Origin: Hydrangea macrophylla
Taxonomy: Eukaryota > Streptophyta > Magnoliopsida > Cornales > Hydrangeaceae
Assembly (NCBI GenBank): GCA_033977485.1
Contig: CM066992.1
Location: forward strand, 100,762,140 to 100,826,139
Reading direction: 5' to 3'
DNA length: 64,000 nucleotides
In this document: in pieces, positions 34,268 to 45,858 of the stretch
Layout of the letters: every line of letters begins with the position of its first letter
How positions within the stretch are numbered: position 1 is the first letter of the stretch
The notes under the pieces: model-generated
What the model saw: the letters and a program-made list of their open reading frames with translations, nothing else
Databases searched by the model: none
Told to the model about the DNA's origin: nothing
Program-made: the position numbers and the translations under genes

Positions 34268-34322
<55 letters not shown>
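34268..34322. repeat. GA microsatellite in copy 1
   Basis: About 54 bases of AG repeats. The matching tract in copy 2 (37,665-37,693) is about half as long, so this site has changed since the duplication. Confidence 0.9.
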
Positions 34323-34326
<4 letters not shown>

Positions 34327-34522
34327 TATCACATTACTCTGTTAAATCCGAAATCCCTTGATTTTAGGGATATTAATTCAGTCAGAAATTGCTCAAAAGC
34401 ATATTGAAAATCAATAAAAACTAGTGAGAAGTTTCTTGCAGTTTGATTTATGCTTCTTATATTTTGTTATAGAAAATTTGATTTACTGCGATTATGCATT
34501 GCCACATCGTATGTAGATTAAA

Positions 34523-35888
34523 GGGAAAATTGGTGAAAAGGTCATTAAGATGGGTTTTATTGGATTGAAGGACAATTTAAAATACACATTGGAGATGAGT
34601 CCTCCCAATGTCCATGGACCAAAATGCTCTCATCTTCAACCTTTAACCTTAACCAAACCCTAGCCACCATTACCACTACTCCATACCACCTCCGACCACC
34701 ACCTGCCACCTCCGACCACCACCTTGCCTCCTCCGGCCACCACCCTGCTACCTCCGGCGACCACCGACGACACCACCTCTGACCACCACTGTTCACGATG
34801 AACAGTGGCGTTCACCCTTGCCATCTCCGGCAACTAATGTTCACGACACCACCATCTTTGCCACCTCCGACGACCACCGGCAACACCACATCCAACTTTT
34901 TTTTTTTTTACAGAAATCACTTTTGCTTTATGAACAGTTTGTTCTTAAGTGAAATTTCACTTAAAATCAATCTTAAGTGAAATTTGACTTAAGATTTATT
35001 TTAAGTGAAATTTAACTTAAGGTTAATTTGAAATTATGCAACCAACACACTAGTGAAATCAATGCAGCCACAATAGAGACAGCACTCATGAGATCACTGA
35101 ATACATTTACACTTAATAAAAGAATTGAAACATCACTGAATAATCTGAAAATTTTGAAATTTTCAGTTTAAAAATCTTAAGAGAAATTTGACTTAATATG
35201 TAAATTCTGCAACTAACATACCTCTGCAACTAAAAGCTGGTAATGGTCACCTAGCTTGAATGGTGGTCACCGGAGTTCATTACATTGGCCGTGTACATTC
35301 GAATCTCGATCTAGATCTAGATTTAGATCTCAACCGGTGAAGGAGATCTAGATCTAGATCTGGATCTAGATCGACACCGGCGACGGTGACGATGGTGGCG
35401 TTTGGTTGTGATGATGATGACGGCGGCTTGCTGGTGGTAGTGGCCATGGCAACAGGATGCTTGGTGGTGGCAGCGGTGGATCGATGATGGTGGTGTAGAG
35501 AGAGGTCGTGGAAGGCAGTGGTTGCTATGGTAGAGGGAGGTGGCAATGGATTAGTGGTAGTGGTTCCGACAGGAATGGATGGTGGCGGTGGCATTGGCGG
35601 TGGTGGAGGTGTACCAGCGGTGGTAAGAGAGATCGTAGAGAGAGAGAGAGGTCGTAGAGAGAGAGAGAGAGAGACCAAAACTGATAATATGGGTTTAGGG
35701 TATTTTTGGAAGAGATGGGTAGTTTGGTAAGTTTAAAGTGTTGAAATGGACTTGAGGAGTAAATTGTTAGTGGTGTGGACTGGAGTGAAAAAATGAGCTT
35801 GGACTTTTGTCCTTGTGAGATTTATTGTTAATGGGCTATCCCTCAAACCAAGAATGACCAATTTTAGGGACCTTACACCAAGCCTCCC
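34523..35888. mobile_element. Non-autonomous Mutator-like element, TSD TAGATTAAA
   Basis: 1,366 bp inserted into copy 1 of the tandem duplication only; copy 2 provides the empty site. It is flanked by the exact 9-bp repeat TAGATTAAA (34,514-34,522 and 35,889-35,897). The termini GGGAAAATTGGTGAAAAGGTC and GACCTTACACCAAGCCTCCC are imperfect inverted repeats. The interior is GC-richer than the flanks and has CCACC/CTCCGG repeats, AGATCT repeats (35,320-35,370) and a Pro/Thr-rich 132-codon frame on the - strand (35,678-35,280). No MURA transposase motif was seen. A captured host fragment (Pack-MULE) is possible but unproven. Confidence 0.85.
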
Positions 35889-37190
35889 TAGATTAAATTA
35901 GTGAGAAATTTCTCACTTGCATAGACTGGAATCAATAGATCATATGTTATGTAAATGAAGTTAGTGAGAAATTTTGCACAAAAGGTGAGAAATTCTCACA
36001 TCATTCTATTAAATCGAAAATCCCTAATTTTAGGGATATTAATTCCCTTATACATGATCTCCTAAAAATACGTTTCCCAAAACTGCATATAACACAATTT
36101 TGGAAGTTTTCGGAATATACAAAGGAAAAAAAAAAGTGAGAAATTCTCACATTACACTGTTAATAACCGAAATCCCTTAATTTTTGGGATATTAATTCCC
36201 TTATCCATTATTTCCTAAAAACATGTTTCCCATAACTATATATATATATATATATAACTGTATATATATGTATGTCAAGGGTATAATGGTCCGGATTTAT
36301 ACTAACCATTTAAGAATAGGGATTAATTATTGATTTCTATTGCAAATTAAGGATTGATTTGGCCATATTTAGGGACCAAAATGTATATTTCTATAACAGA
36401 GAATAGGGTGAAAACTAAGTGAGATATATATTTCAAATTTTGTGATCTACTTCACTTCTCTTCATTTGAGTTCTTATATTTTGAACTTTTAAAATTTCTT
36501 ACTATATCTTTTAAGCATGTAGAAACACGCTAAAAATAGTTTTTCGTTAAGGGGATTTCTGGGTAGAATACAGTTCATAAGCCGTTTCATCTCAAAACTC
36601 ACCTTTTGAGTCGGATCTTCCTGAAATAAGGCTAAAAGTAGTTTTTCGTTTTCGTTTTCGTTTCCGTTTCGGTCTCCTCATCTGTATCCACAAATCAAAC
36701 AGGGTCTTGGTGATGATGGTGTTCTTTATGGTGGTAAATTAAGTTGGAGAGAATGTTGGTGAGTTTTTTTAGGTCAAATGTTGGTAAGTTTTATGTGGAA
36801 CGTGGCTGGTATCAACCCCATAAGGTAGACCAAGTGGGGCGGTAGGTCTTGTATGATCATAGGTTCCCGTAAGGTTATGCATTGCGAGACAAAAAAGGTC
36901 TCACGAGCTCCTTGAGGAGGCCAGATAGTTTACTCTCAAATAATCAAAGTGTGGAGTTGTAGCAATGATCACACGTACAACGATTGCAGGTACAAATGTA
37001 AATCATAGTAACAATCACCGGTTGAAGGTCACATAACAAAACTTCTCATTAGTAAGAGGAATTTTTTTGCCCTCCTAATTTTTTTTTTTTTTTTTTTCAA
37101 AAAATAGCAAATTGTTGCGTTTGAATTAAGCTATTTTTATTATTTTAAGGTGGAGTTGATTTTAAAAAAAGTCACCGTATGAAAATTTTT

Positions 37191-37659
37191 AAGGTCCACT
37201 TAAGATCCAGACCGTTTGTATACATACATATAGTATTGATGAGGATCTCCTTATTGTATAGGCTGTAAGAAATTCCTCACTTGTTATGTACATGAAGTTA
37301 GTGAGAAATTTCTCACTTTTATAGGTTGTAATAAATTGCTCATTTGTTATGTAGTGAAATTAGTGAGAAATTTCTCACTTATATAGGCTGTAAAAAATTA
37401 CTTCCTCATTGTATGTAGATTAAATTAGTGAGAATTTTTTCACTTGTATAGACTGTAATCAATAGATAATGTGTTATGTAAATGAAATTAGTGAGAAATT
37501 TCTCACAAAAAAATGAGAAATTCCCACATCACTTTGTTAAACCGAAAATCCCTTGATCATAGGGATATTAATTCCATTATCCATGATCTCCTAAAAATAC
37601 ATTTCCCAAAACTGCATATAACACAATTTTGGAAGTTTTTTGAATATACAAAGTAGTAT

Positions 37660-37701
<42 letters not shown>

Positions 37702-39184
37702 ACATTACTCTGTTAAATCCGAAATCCCTTGATTTTAGGGATATTAATTCAGTGAGAAATTGCTCAAAAACATATTGAAAATCAATAAAAACTAGTGAGA
37801 AGTTTCTTGCAGTTTGATTTATGCTTCTTATATTTTGTTATAGAAAATTTGATTTACTACGATTATGCTTTGCCACATTGTATGTAGATTAAATTAGTGA
37901 GAAATTTCTCACTTGCAGAGACTGAAATCAATAGATCATATGTTAAGTAAATGAAGTTAGTGAGAAATTTTGCACAAAAAGATGAGAAATTCTCATATCA
38001 TTCTATTAAATCGAAAATCCCTAATTTTAGGGATATTAATTCCCTTATACATGATCTCCCAAAAATACGTTTCCCAAAACTGCATATAACACAATTTTGG
38101 AAGTTTTCGGAATATACAAAGGAAAAAAAAAAGTGAGAAATTCTTACATTACACTGTTAATAGCCGAAATCCCTTAATTTTTGGGATATTAATTCCCTTA
38201 TCCATTATTTCCTAAAAACATGTTTCCCATAACTGTGTATATATATAACTGTATATATATGTATGTCAAGGGTATAATGGTCCGGATTTATACTAACCAT
38301 TTAAGAATAGGGACTAATTATTGATTTCTATTGCAAATTAAGGATTGATTTGGCCATATTTAGGGACCAAATTGTATATTTCTATAAAAGAAAATAGGGT
38401 GAAAACTAAGCGAGATATATATTTCAAATTTTGTGATCTACTTCACTTCTCTTCATTTGAGTTCTTATATTTTGAACTTTTAAAATTTCTTACTATATCT
38501 TTTAAGCATGCAGAAACACGCTAAAAATAGTTTTTCGTTAAGGGGATTTCCGGGTAGAATACAGTTTATAAGTCGTTTCATCTCAAAACTCACCTTCTGA
38601 GTCGGATCTTCCCGAAATAAGGCTAAAAGTAGTTTTTCGTTTTCGTTTCCGTTTCGGTCTCCTCATCTGTATCCACAAATCAAACAGGGTCTTGGTGATG
38701 ATGGTGTTCTTTATGGTGGTAAATTAATTTGGAGAGAATGTTGGTGAGTTTTTTTAGGTCAAATGTTGGTAAGTTTTATGTGGAACGTGGCTGGTATCAA
38801 CCCCATAAGGTAGACCAAGTGGGGCGGTAGGTCTTGTATGATCATAGGTTCCCGTAAGGTTATGCATTGCGAGACAATTAAAAAAGGTCTCACGAGCTCC
38901 TTGAGGAGGCCAGATAGTTTACTCTCAAATAATCAAAGTGTGGAGTTGTAGCAATGATCACACGTACAACGATTGCAGGTACAAATGTAAATCATAGTAA
39001 CAATCACCGGTTGAAGGTCACATAACAAAACTTCTCATTAGTAAGAGGAATTTTTTTGCCCTCCTAATTTTTATTTTTTATTTTTTTTTTTCAAAAAACA
39101 GCAAATTGTTGCGTTTGAATTAAGCTATTTTTATTATTTTAAGGTGGAGTTGATTTTCAAAAAAGTCACCGTATGAAAATTTTT
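37191..39184. repeat. Tandem duplication, copy 2 (uninterrupted)
   Basis: 1,994 bp, in direct orientation immediately after copy 1. The outer edges share the microhomology ATTTTT (33,793-33,798 before copy 1 and 39,179-39,184 at the end of copy 2), consistent with unequal or template-switching duplication. Confidence 0.93.
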
Positions 39185-42043
39185 GTCAACCGGATTCAAA
39201 TGTCTAATTTTTTTAGTCCAGAACCATGTTAGGTATCCATGTTTCATTTGAAAATAAAAAATGCTAAAGCAATATTACAAATAATTCATGTTTGAGTTAT
39301 CAACTTCTTCTGTTGGAGGAGTTGTAGATAAAATAATTGTATTTACAATTTTTTATCTAACCGTTTTAACATCTTATTGTACACTTTTAACAACCACTTA
39401 ACACCAGGAAACTGGACTCCAACTAGTATATGTATATAATATCGTTTATGTTGGATACATTTTTTTTTTTAAGAAATAGGAGGCCAGTGTATGAATTGTT
39501 GAGTTAAATTGGGTTGTGATTCCATGTTATCAAAAAAAAAAAACAAATCGTGATAACAAGTTTCTCAAGTATTTTCTCCTCTTGAGGCATTCGCCAAATT
39601 CTTAGATTTAAGAAGGGCATCATATATGTGTGTGATATTTGTTGAAACTTGGGGGATGTCCTAAAAGAGCTACAACTGACTCAATTGTTTATAAATGAAC
39701 CGGTTCTATATATTCAAGTCTTTGGTAGACTGGTTTTTTATTGTATGAAATCTGTGCACAATCAAATTAGTCTAAAAATAGGTTCTTTATCAAAAAGGAG
39801 AATGAACACGAGGTTAGGAATATGAAAGAACATGTGCAACTCTACATATTATAGCAGCCCATATGATTTGCGAGTAAATCTATGCTTCCCAAATTTGTAC
39901 CGCAAATGTAGTTCTCAATACATGTGTCGACTTAATTTTTATTGAAAGATGTCGAAGTGGTCTCACCATCCATTATTGAAGGCGTGCGGTCCCACTGCCA
40001 TGTGTTGGAAATTGTATTCGGGATACAAAATTTTTGAGGAGCACGAATCCTCGGCCGCACGGCCTTCCCCGGCAGTTCTGACAACACCTACGTGGTGCCA
40101 AATCATGAGTGGTATGCCTCTCAAATTTGACTCCGAATCCTTGGCCGTGTGGCAACTTGTACCAAAGCCAATAAAAATTGAGATTCATGTGAACCAATTA
40201 CATTTCAAAATTGTATTGTGCTTTAAATATTAAATGACCAGCTGAAATGTCATATGGTAAGAAAGATTCAAAACTAAAAAAATGGCAGTAACTGAATATG
40301 ATTCAGTGAATTTCCCTTTTGAAAATTAAATTCACAAGAATACAAGCAATTTGAATTGAAATTTCTCTATATACAGCAGGTGGGAAGACAGCTTAGAACC
40401 CACTTCATATTTTAGTTACAGTTTCAATCCTATCCTCCTGCTTCAAACTAATTACAAGTCACTTAACATACCAAATTTCAACTCAAGATGTTGTTGTCCA
40501 TCACTGAAAATAGGCATATTCATGGAATCTATAACATTTATGTAAGCATATTCTCTCTCTAATGTCATCATCTTCTTGTAAAGGAAAGCAAAATCCTTAC
40601 ACTTCCCATGACATTAAAATTTTAGCATCTCTCTTATAGTTATAGGTTATACATGGATGGTGCCTAAAGAATTTATTGTCAAAACCACTGTTATATCACG
40701 AGTACAAATCACAATGAGACAGTATCAGAATAATATTGCCAGAAAATCAACGAAGTTGACGCATGGTAATGGTTTTGGTTTTCGGTGTTTGTTTGCCTTT
40801 TGCAGTGAATTCGTCTATAACATTTGTGCCAATCCTGAACACAAAAACTCGAAACCAAAAACTGCAATGTTACCATGCGGACCCTTAAACAAACAAAAAA
40901 TAACCAGAATTGTGATTTTTGATCAACGTGAGTTCATATCAAGCTGATGAATCTGTCATATGAACTTTTTCCAGGAATTATGTTCATCATCATAGGATCA
41001 AGAAAGTATTTGCATAGTACTGTCACAATGCAATGAAGTCACAAAAATAGTAATGACATTGTGATGCATTGGAGTACATAAAGGCAAAAGCTAATGCAGA
41101 GCAGAATACAGAGGGCCATCATCCTGCGGATAAAGGAGCCATTGATAAAAATAAGAACAAAGTCGTAATATGGGCACTATTAGGTTCATGTAAGCAGTAG
41201 AGAGACACCATTTTGATGATTCTGACCAAATATAAAACCTTACTGGTTTTTTGACATTACAGAGGAAAGTTTCAAAGAATTAATTCACAGCATATTCCAA
41301 AGACTAGTTCAATCACTTATAATGAAGCCAAATTGCGACCAATGCATCTCATGACTTGATAAAAACTTCGTCCCTCGCTTTACCGAGCTGTCATTGTCTA
41401 TTTCTCTAGATTTTTTTTTTTTGTCCAAAAATCTATGAACGCTCTAATTTTTCAAACTGTCCTCCACAATTTCGTCCCCACTTATTTCATGCAAGAGTTT
41501 AGTTTCCAGTAACATAGGCCTTTGTTTTCTTTCCTTCAAAAGGAGAAAAAAATGGAAAAGAAGGGGAAAAAAAATATTGATCATTGATTATTAGCGCCTC
41601 TCCCTCGAATCTACTGCAAAAATCAATTCAAGAACTCATTTTCTTCCTTTTGACAAATTTATTTCCTTCGCATTCTCAAGTACCTAAAATTTGATTCCAA
41701 AGTCGCAGCAGAAAATCATCATGCTACCATATCGTATAGTCCCACATACTGCTACCTGAACTACCCTAAACCTAAAATTAACATGTCAAAAAGAGTTAGT
41801 TGTATTTCTCACTCAACAAAGTCAGTTTTTTGGGGGCTTAAGTAGCCCTCATCTTTGCAAAATAACATTAGTAAATAAACTTGTGCTAAATACAACTACA
41901 CTACAACAAGTATACATTCAAGTAGACCCATGCAAATCACATTTTAATTGTTTGCCTAAACATTTCTAGATCACAATCACGAAATATCCAGCTCATCAAC
42001 TCATATTAATCTTAAAGGTGGCAAGCGTATCTTATACATCCTA
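39185..42043. other. Intergenic, no gene recognised
   Basis: AT-rich, with only short ORFs. The stretch 39,945-40,200 is GC-richer and begins with a sequence (GTCGAAGTGGTCTCACCATC) that recurs in altered form near 51,630, so it is probably an old dispersed repeat. Confidence 0.45.
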
Positions 42044-42856
42044 CAGTGTTCTAAAAATCGGCCTAAGCGTTAGGCGGTGCCTGGATGCCATGACTTTCCC
42101 CTATTCGTTCGCTAAAATCGGCCAGGAGATTAGTCGGGAGTTAGGCGAGGCTAGGCAAGGCTAGGCGGTCTAGGCAGAGCTAGGCGGGCGGGGTAAGAGT
42201 GTAATTTTAGTAAAATAAAAGAGAAAAAAGGGAGAGAGAGAGAAAGAATCTGTCGACCGCCTAGAAGAAGAAGAAGAAGAAGAAGAAAGAAAAAAAGGTA
42301 CATACCTTCTAAATTAGGGTTTCTAATTTTTTATTTCTCAAATAATCAAAATCAATTTGAAATTGGGGGTTTCCTTGTATCTTCTCTCTCTTCAGATCTG
42401 CTGCTCCACTGCTCCGGTGATATGTTTATGTGTTCGTCGAGTGTGTGTGTGTGTGCAAGTGTGTGTGTGTGTGCGCGCGCGAGTGTATGTGTCGTGTGTC
42501 GCAGTGAGTGTGTTGTGTGAGACTCGGTGTGTTGTTGTGTTGACTGAGATATACTAAATGTAAAATGTGTATATATTCACTTGAGGTTTATAGAAATTAT
42601 TAATACATCCCATATAGTTTTACAAATATTAAAAATCTTCTTCAATCATTACTTATTTCAAACAACCCCACATAACAGTTATAACTATATATTCTTTGAA
42701 CCCCAATTCTATAATTAGTTCTAAATAACACCACATAACATGTATATATATCCACTATGTTATTATTTTTAATAATAAAAAAAATTCCGCCTAGGCCCCT
42801 AAACGCTAGGCCCCCCTCCACCGCCCGACTAGCGCCTAGCGATTTTTAGAACATTG
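42044..42856. mobile_element. Inverted-repeat element (CAGTGTTCTAAAAATCG ends), 813 bp
   Basis: Termini CAGTGTTCTAAAAATCGGCC and CGATTTTTAGAACATTG are inverted repeats. Both subterminal regions are full of TAGGCG/CGCCTA words (for example GCTAGGCGAGGCTAGG on the left, GCCTAGGCCCC and GCGCCTAGC on the right). The interior carries GAA (42,268-42,287) and GT (42,440-42,480) microsatellites. No transposase. The superfamily is not certain because no clear target duplication is visible. Confidence 0.7.
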
Positions 42857-43060
42857 GCGACCTATGGACTCCTACCTCGGTGTAATTGACCTCTCCTAAG
42901 GTGACAGCTAGTGGATGAGCCAAAATTGACTGACCAGATCGTGATTTACAGCCGTGTGGTCACTTGATCTGAAGTTTGGACCACTAGAGCAGCGGAGGAG
43001 CGTTCTCACCCAGTACTAATCCAGCTCTTCTCAGGATCACCAACTGAACAAAAACAAAAC
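42857..43060. other. Unidentified GC-balanced block
   Basis: Base composition is clearly less AT-rich than the surroundings, which is typical of exons or structural RNA. All frames close within about 20 codons and no tRNA or snoRNA fold could be established by eye. Confidence 0.25.
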
Positions 43061-44426
43061 AACGAATTCAAAAGCCATCGACTAAGCAACTCTACCATTC
43101 AGTTAGATATATATAAAACAAATATCTCTATAAATAGAAACTCTCCTATAGGATTTACCTCAACATAATGTGAAGAGAAAACAAGGAGATAGTTCTACAC
43201 CATGTGCACCTAAAATATCAAAGGACGATATAAGTTAGGAGCTAGAAAAATGAATTATAAGATTCGTTTGGTACTTCTCCACCTTTCGACGAAATGCAGA
43301 AGACTCGTCCTGTTCGTCATAAAACTGAAACCAACCAAAATTTTATTTATTTTTTCTTCAATAACAGAACTCTAATTTCTTTTTCCACTGTAATAATTTG
43401 TTGCTATGAAACAAGTGTCTATTTCCTGGTCCAATGATGGACCAAAGCTTTTTGCTTTCGATTGTAAATCACAACACAATGACAGAGACCTTTCTTCGAC
43501 AACATAATATAGATGTCTATGAGTCTGAGGGATATATATTGTAAAACTAGATTAGATGATAATAAGAAAATAGCAACCATAGGATTGTTGACAGCTTTTA
43601 ATAGAATACTACTTCCATTCAAAAGGTTATAAACAGATTACCCATACGTTATTTTTGCAACATCACCAGACTAATTGAAGTTGCAACCTCAGAGTACATA
43701 AATGCTTTCCAAACAAGAAAATGAAAATCATTTATAGATAGAATTTAACTTCCCCGTTATGATTAACATTTCATTCAATCCCAATAGGTAGGAAGGAAAA
43801 AAAAAAATGCAATATAAATCTCCACAAGTACAGCCATTGCAACACTTGCACGACTTACAAGTCATGACAACCAGAAACTTCACGTGGTTTCGTCCCCTAC
43901 ACTGCACAATCTAAATGTTTCATTCAATATTGACCACAAGATGTCTTGAAGCTTTGGCAAAAGCAAAAGATAAGCCAAACAAAGATGTGGCCAGTGAATT
44001 AAGCCCCTAGATGCTACTCTTTTAAATCATGTTAATAGAATCCCTTGGATTTTTATTTACAAAGCACATGTCTTGGGACATATTCTTGATATTATAGCTA
44101 ATTATGCAATTATTAAATATTGCTACTTGGCAAAAATAAATAAGCAGTTATTTTGAGAGCTATTCAACTATAGAAGTATTCAGATTATGTCATCATAACA
44201 GCTAATTATTCAATGATTTTGTCTAATAACTACCAAACATTTCCTTTAGTCAATGAACACGGAGTAGGAAAGTTCTCCTGTACTGTACCTATCCTGCCTT
44301 TACAATACATCTTTGTCTAAACATAAACAAACATATCATTCATTGCACTATTGCAAGACCTTTGCTCAGTCAGATTCATCGACTTTGGAACATTGACTAC
44401 AACAGAGCAGACAACAAAGTGGGTGT

Positions 44427-44456
44427 GGGGGGGGGGGGGGGGGGGGGGGGGGGGGG
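44427..44456 (+). repeat. Homopolymer of 30 G
   Basis: An uninterrupted G run, extremely rare in plant DNA. It could form a G-quadruplex, be an unstable polymorphic tract, or be a sequencing or assembly artefact (poly-G is typical of no-signal calls in two-colour short-read chemistry). Confidence 0.9.
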
Positions 44457-44785
44457 CGCAGCGGAGAGAGGCTTGTTGTATTGTGAGATGAAAGAGGAGT
44501 TCGGTTTTTGAGGTATCAATCAATATTGGAATTAGTACCACAAATGGATGAAGAATTACAGGCTAACTATTTGGGCCCCTAATAAGCTGGAGTTGGACTT
44601 CAGTCAAAGGTCAGATCTGGTGGACTTGAATATTAAATACTCCAATAGAGCAAGCAACAATTATGGGGGGAGGCTTATTGTGAGATTAAACAGGACTTTG
44701 GCTTTTCGGGTGCTAGGTTAATATTGCAATTAGTACCATAGCCGAGGAAGAATAATCCGGGTCTTAAACTGGCCTGGAATGGAAT

Positions 44786-44867
44786 GAATGACCTCCCATC
44801 CAGCCTTTCCGAAGTCTATAGTAGATGAGTGACCTCCCATCCGGCCTTTCTGAAGTCTATAATAGAT
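44786..44867. repeat. 41-bp tandem pair
   Basis: Two units, 44,786-44,826 and 44,827-44,867, both built as GARTGACCTCCCATCC(A/G)GCC and differing at a handful of positions. Non-coding. Confidence 0.85.
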
Positions 44868-45851
44868 GCCTGCCTTCGGAATCTAAGCACCCGAAAACCA
44901 TAACTGATTCAATGGTTCATACCCGAAAGCTGTTGAATAGAAGTTGGAAATGCAAGCTACAGCATACAGATGACAATTAATAGCTTGCTATTATGGATAA
45001 CTTCAAGCCTAAGGGACCACCAACCATCTACCAAGACCCTCCTCTCCCCAAGGAGTTCAGACACTCTTAAGAATGACCTGTTAGGAGAAGCTTTCCCTTA
45101 GTTTATCCAAAAGTCTAGGTATTGGCTTTAGACCCTCATATTAACAAAATAATTAATGGAGCAAACTAATAGATAAACCATCAAAGCATTTTCCTCTTCC
45201 TCCTCAAACCACAACCATGTCACTATCCTGTATGAACCTCAATGGAAAGCCATACTCCTCAAACCCTTGGGAATAAAAACCAATGGTTAAATGTTCACCA
45301 AACCTTAAAAAATGGACAATTTTTTGCTTTCCATTGGAAAACAAATATCAACTTGAATCGCAATTGCATCATACTGTTACACCCGGAGACCCCAAAGCAT
45401 CAAGATTGCATAAATGTAATCATAATTCAAACAGGAATAAAGAGAGAACATTTCATATTTTTCTTTGGGAAAAAAATAAAAATAAAACATGTCAAACCTT
45501 CCACCGGCACACTAAAGAACACCTCGTAACATGCAGTGAGGAGACTGAACAAGAATTACCATTAAGTTATTAACTACATTAAACTGAAACCTCAAAAGGT
45601 CAACAACATAAACACATTGCAGAAGGGGGAATTTTGAACCGAATTTACATAGGCAGATTCGGACATGCACCTCGCTTCTAAAGAAAACGGAATCTGGTAA
45701 GCAATGTTCCTTACATCTTGTTCACCATGAAATAAAAGGGAAATGAACAAAATAAAAGAGAACACAAAACAATTAAAACAGACGACCTCGCGACAAACAC
45801 ACCAACCATTTGAAAGAACCATATGGTTGTGGTGGGGATATATCAAAAGAC

Positions 45852-45857
45852 TTTATT
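45852..45857 (-). terminator. AATAAA next to the ADC stop codon
   Basis: - strand AATAAA begins two bases after the TGA stop. It is a canonical polyadenylation hexamer but its closeness to the stop makes use uncertain; another signal further down may be the real one. Confidence 0.3.
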
Positions 45858-45858
45858 C

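Larger units (their letters stand above)
33799..37190. repeat. Tandem duplication, copy 1 (interrupted)
   Basis: Starts AAGGTCCACTTAAGATCC and ends GTATGAAAATTTTT, then the same start recurs at 37,191. Apart from the 1,366-bp insertion (34,523-35,888) and its target duplication it is about 2,017 bp and nearly identical to copy 2, differing mainly in GA-run length (34,268-34,322 against 37,665-37,693). No protein-coding gene is recognised in the unit. Confidence 0.93.
43061..45850. other. Intergenic region downstream of arginine decarboxylase
   Basis: No gene recognised. It contains the G run and the 41-bp tandem pair listed separately. The last few hundred bases may include the decarboxylase 3' UTR (- strand). 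Confidence 0.5.

Noticed and set aside
35280..35678. 132-codon Pro/Thr-rich frame (-) inside the Mutator-like element
   Set aside because: Made of CCACC and AGATCT repeats; no recognisable family. Kept only as a possible captured fragment, not as a gene.
45242..45573. Two overlapping ~95-codon frames (+)
   Set aside because: Lys/Asn/His-rich, no domain, AT-rich intergenic composition.
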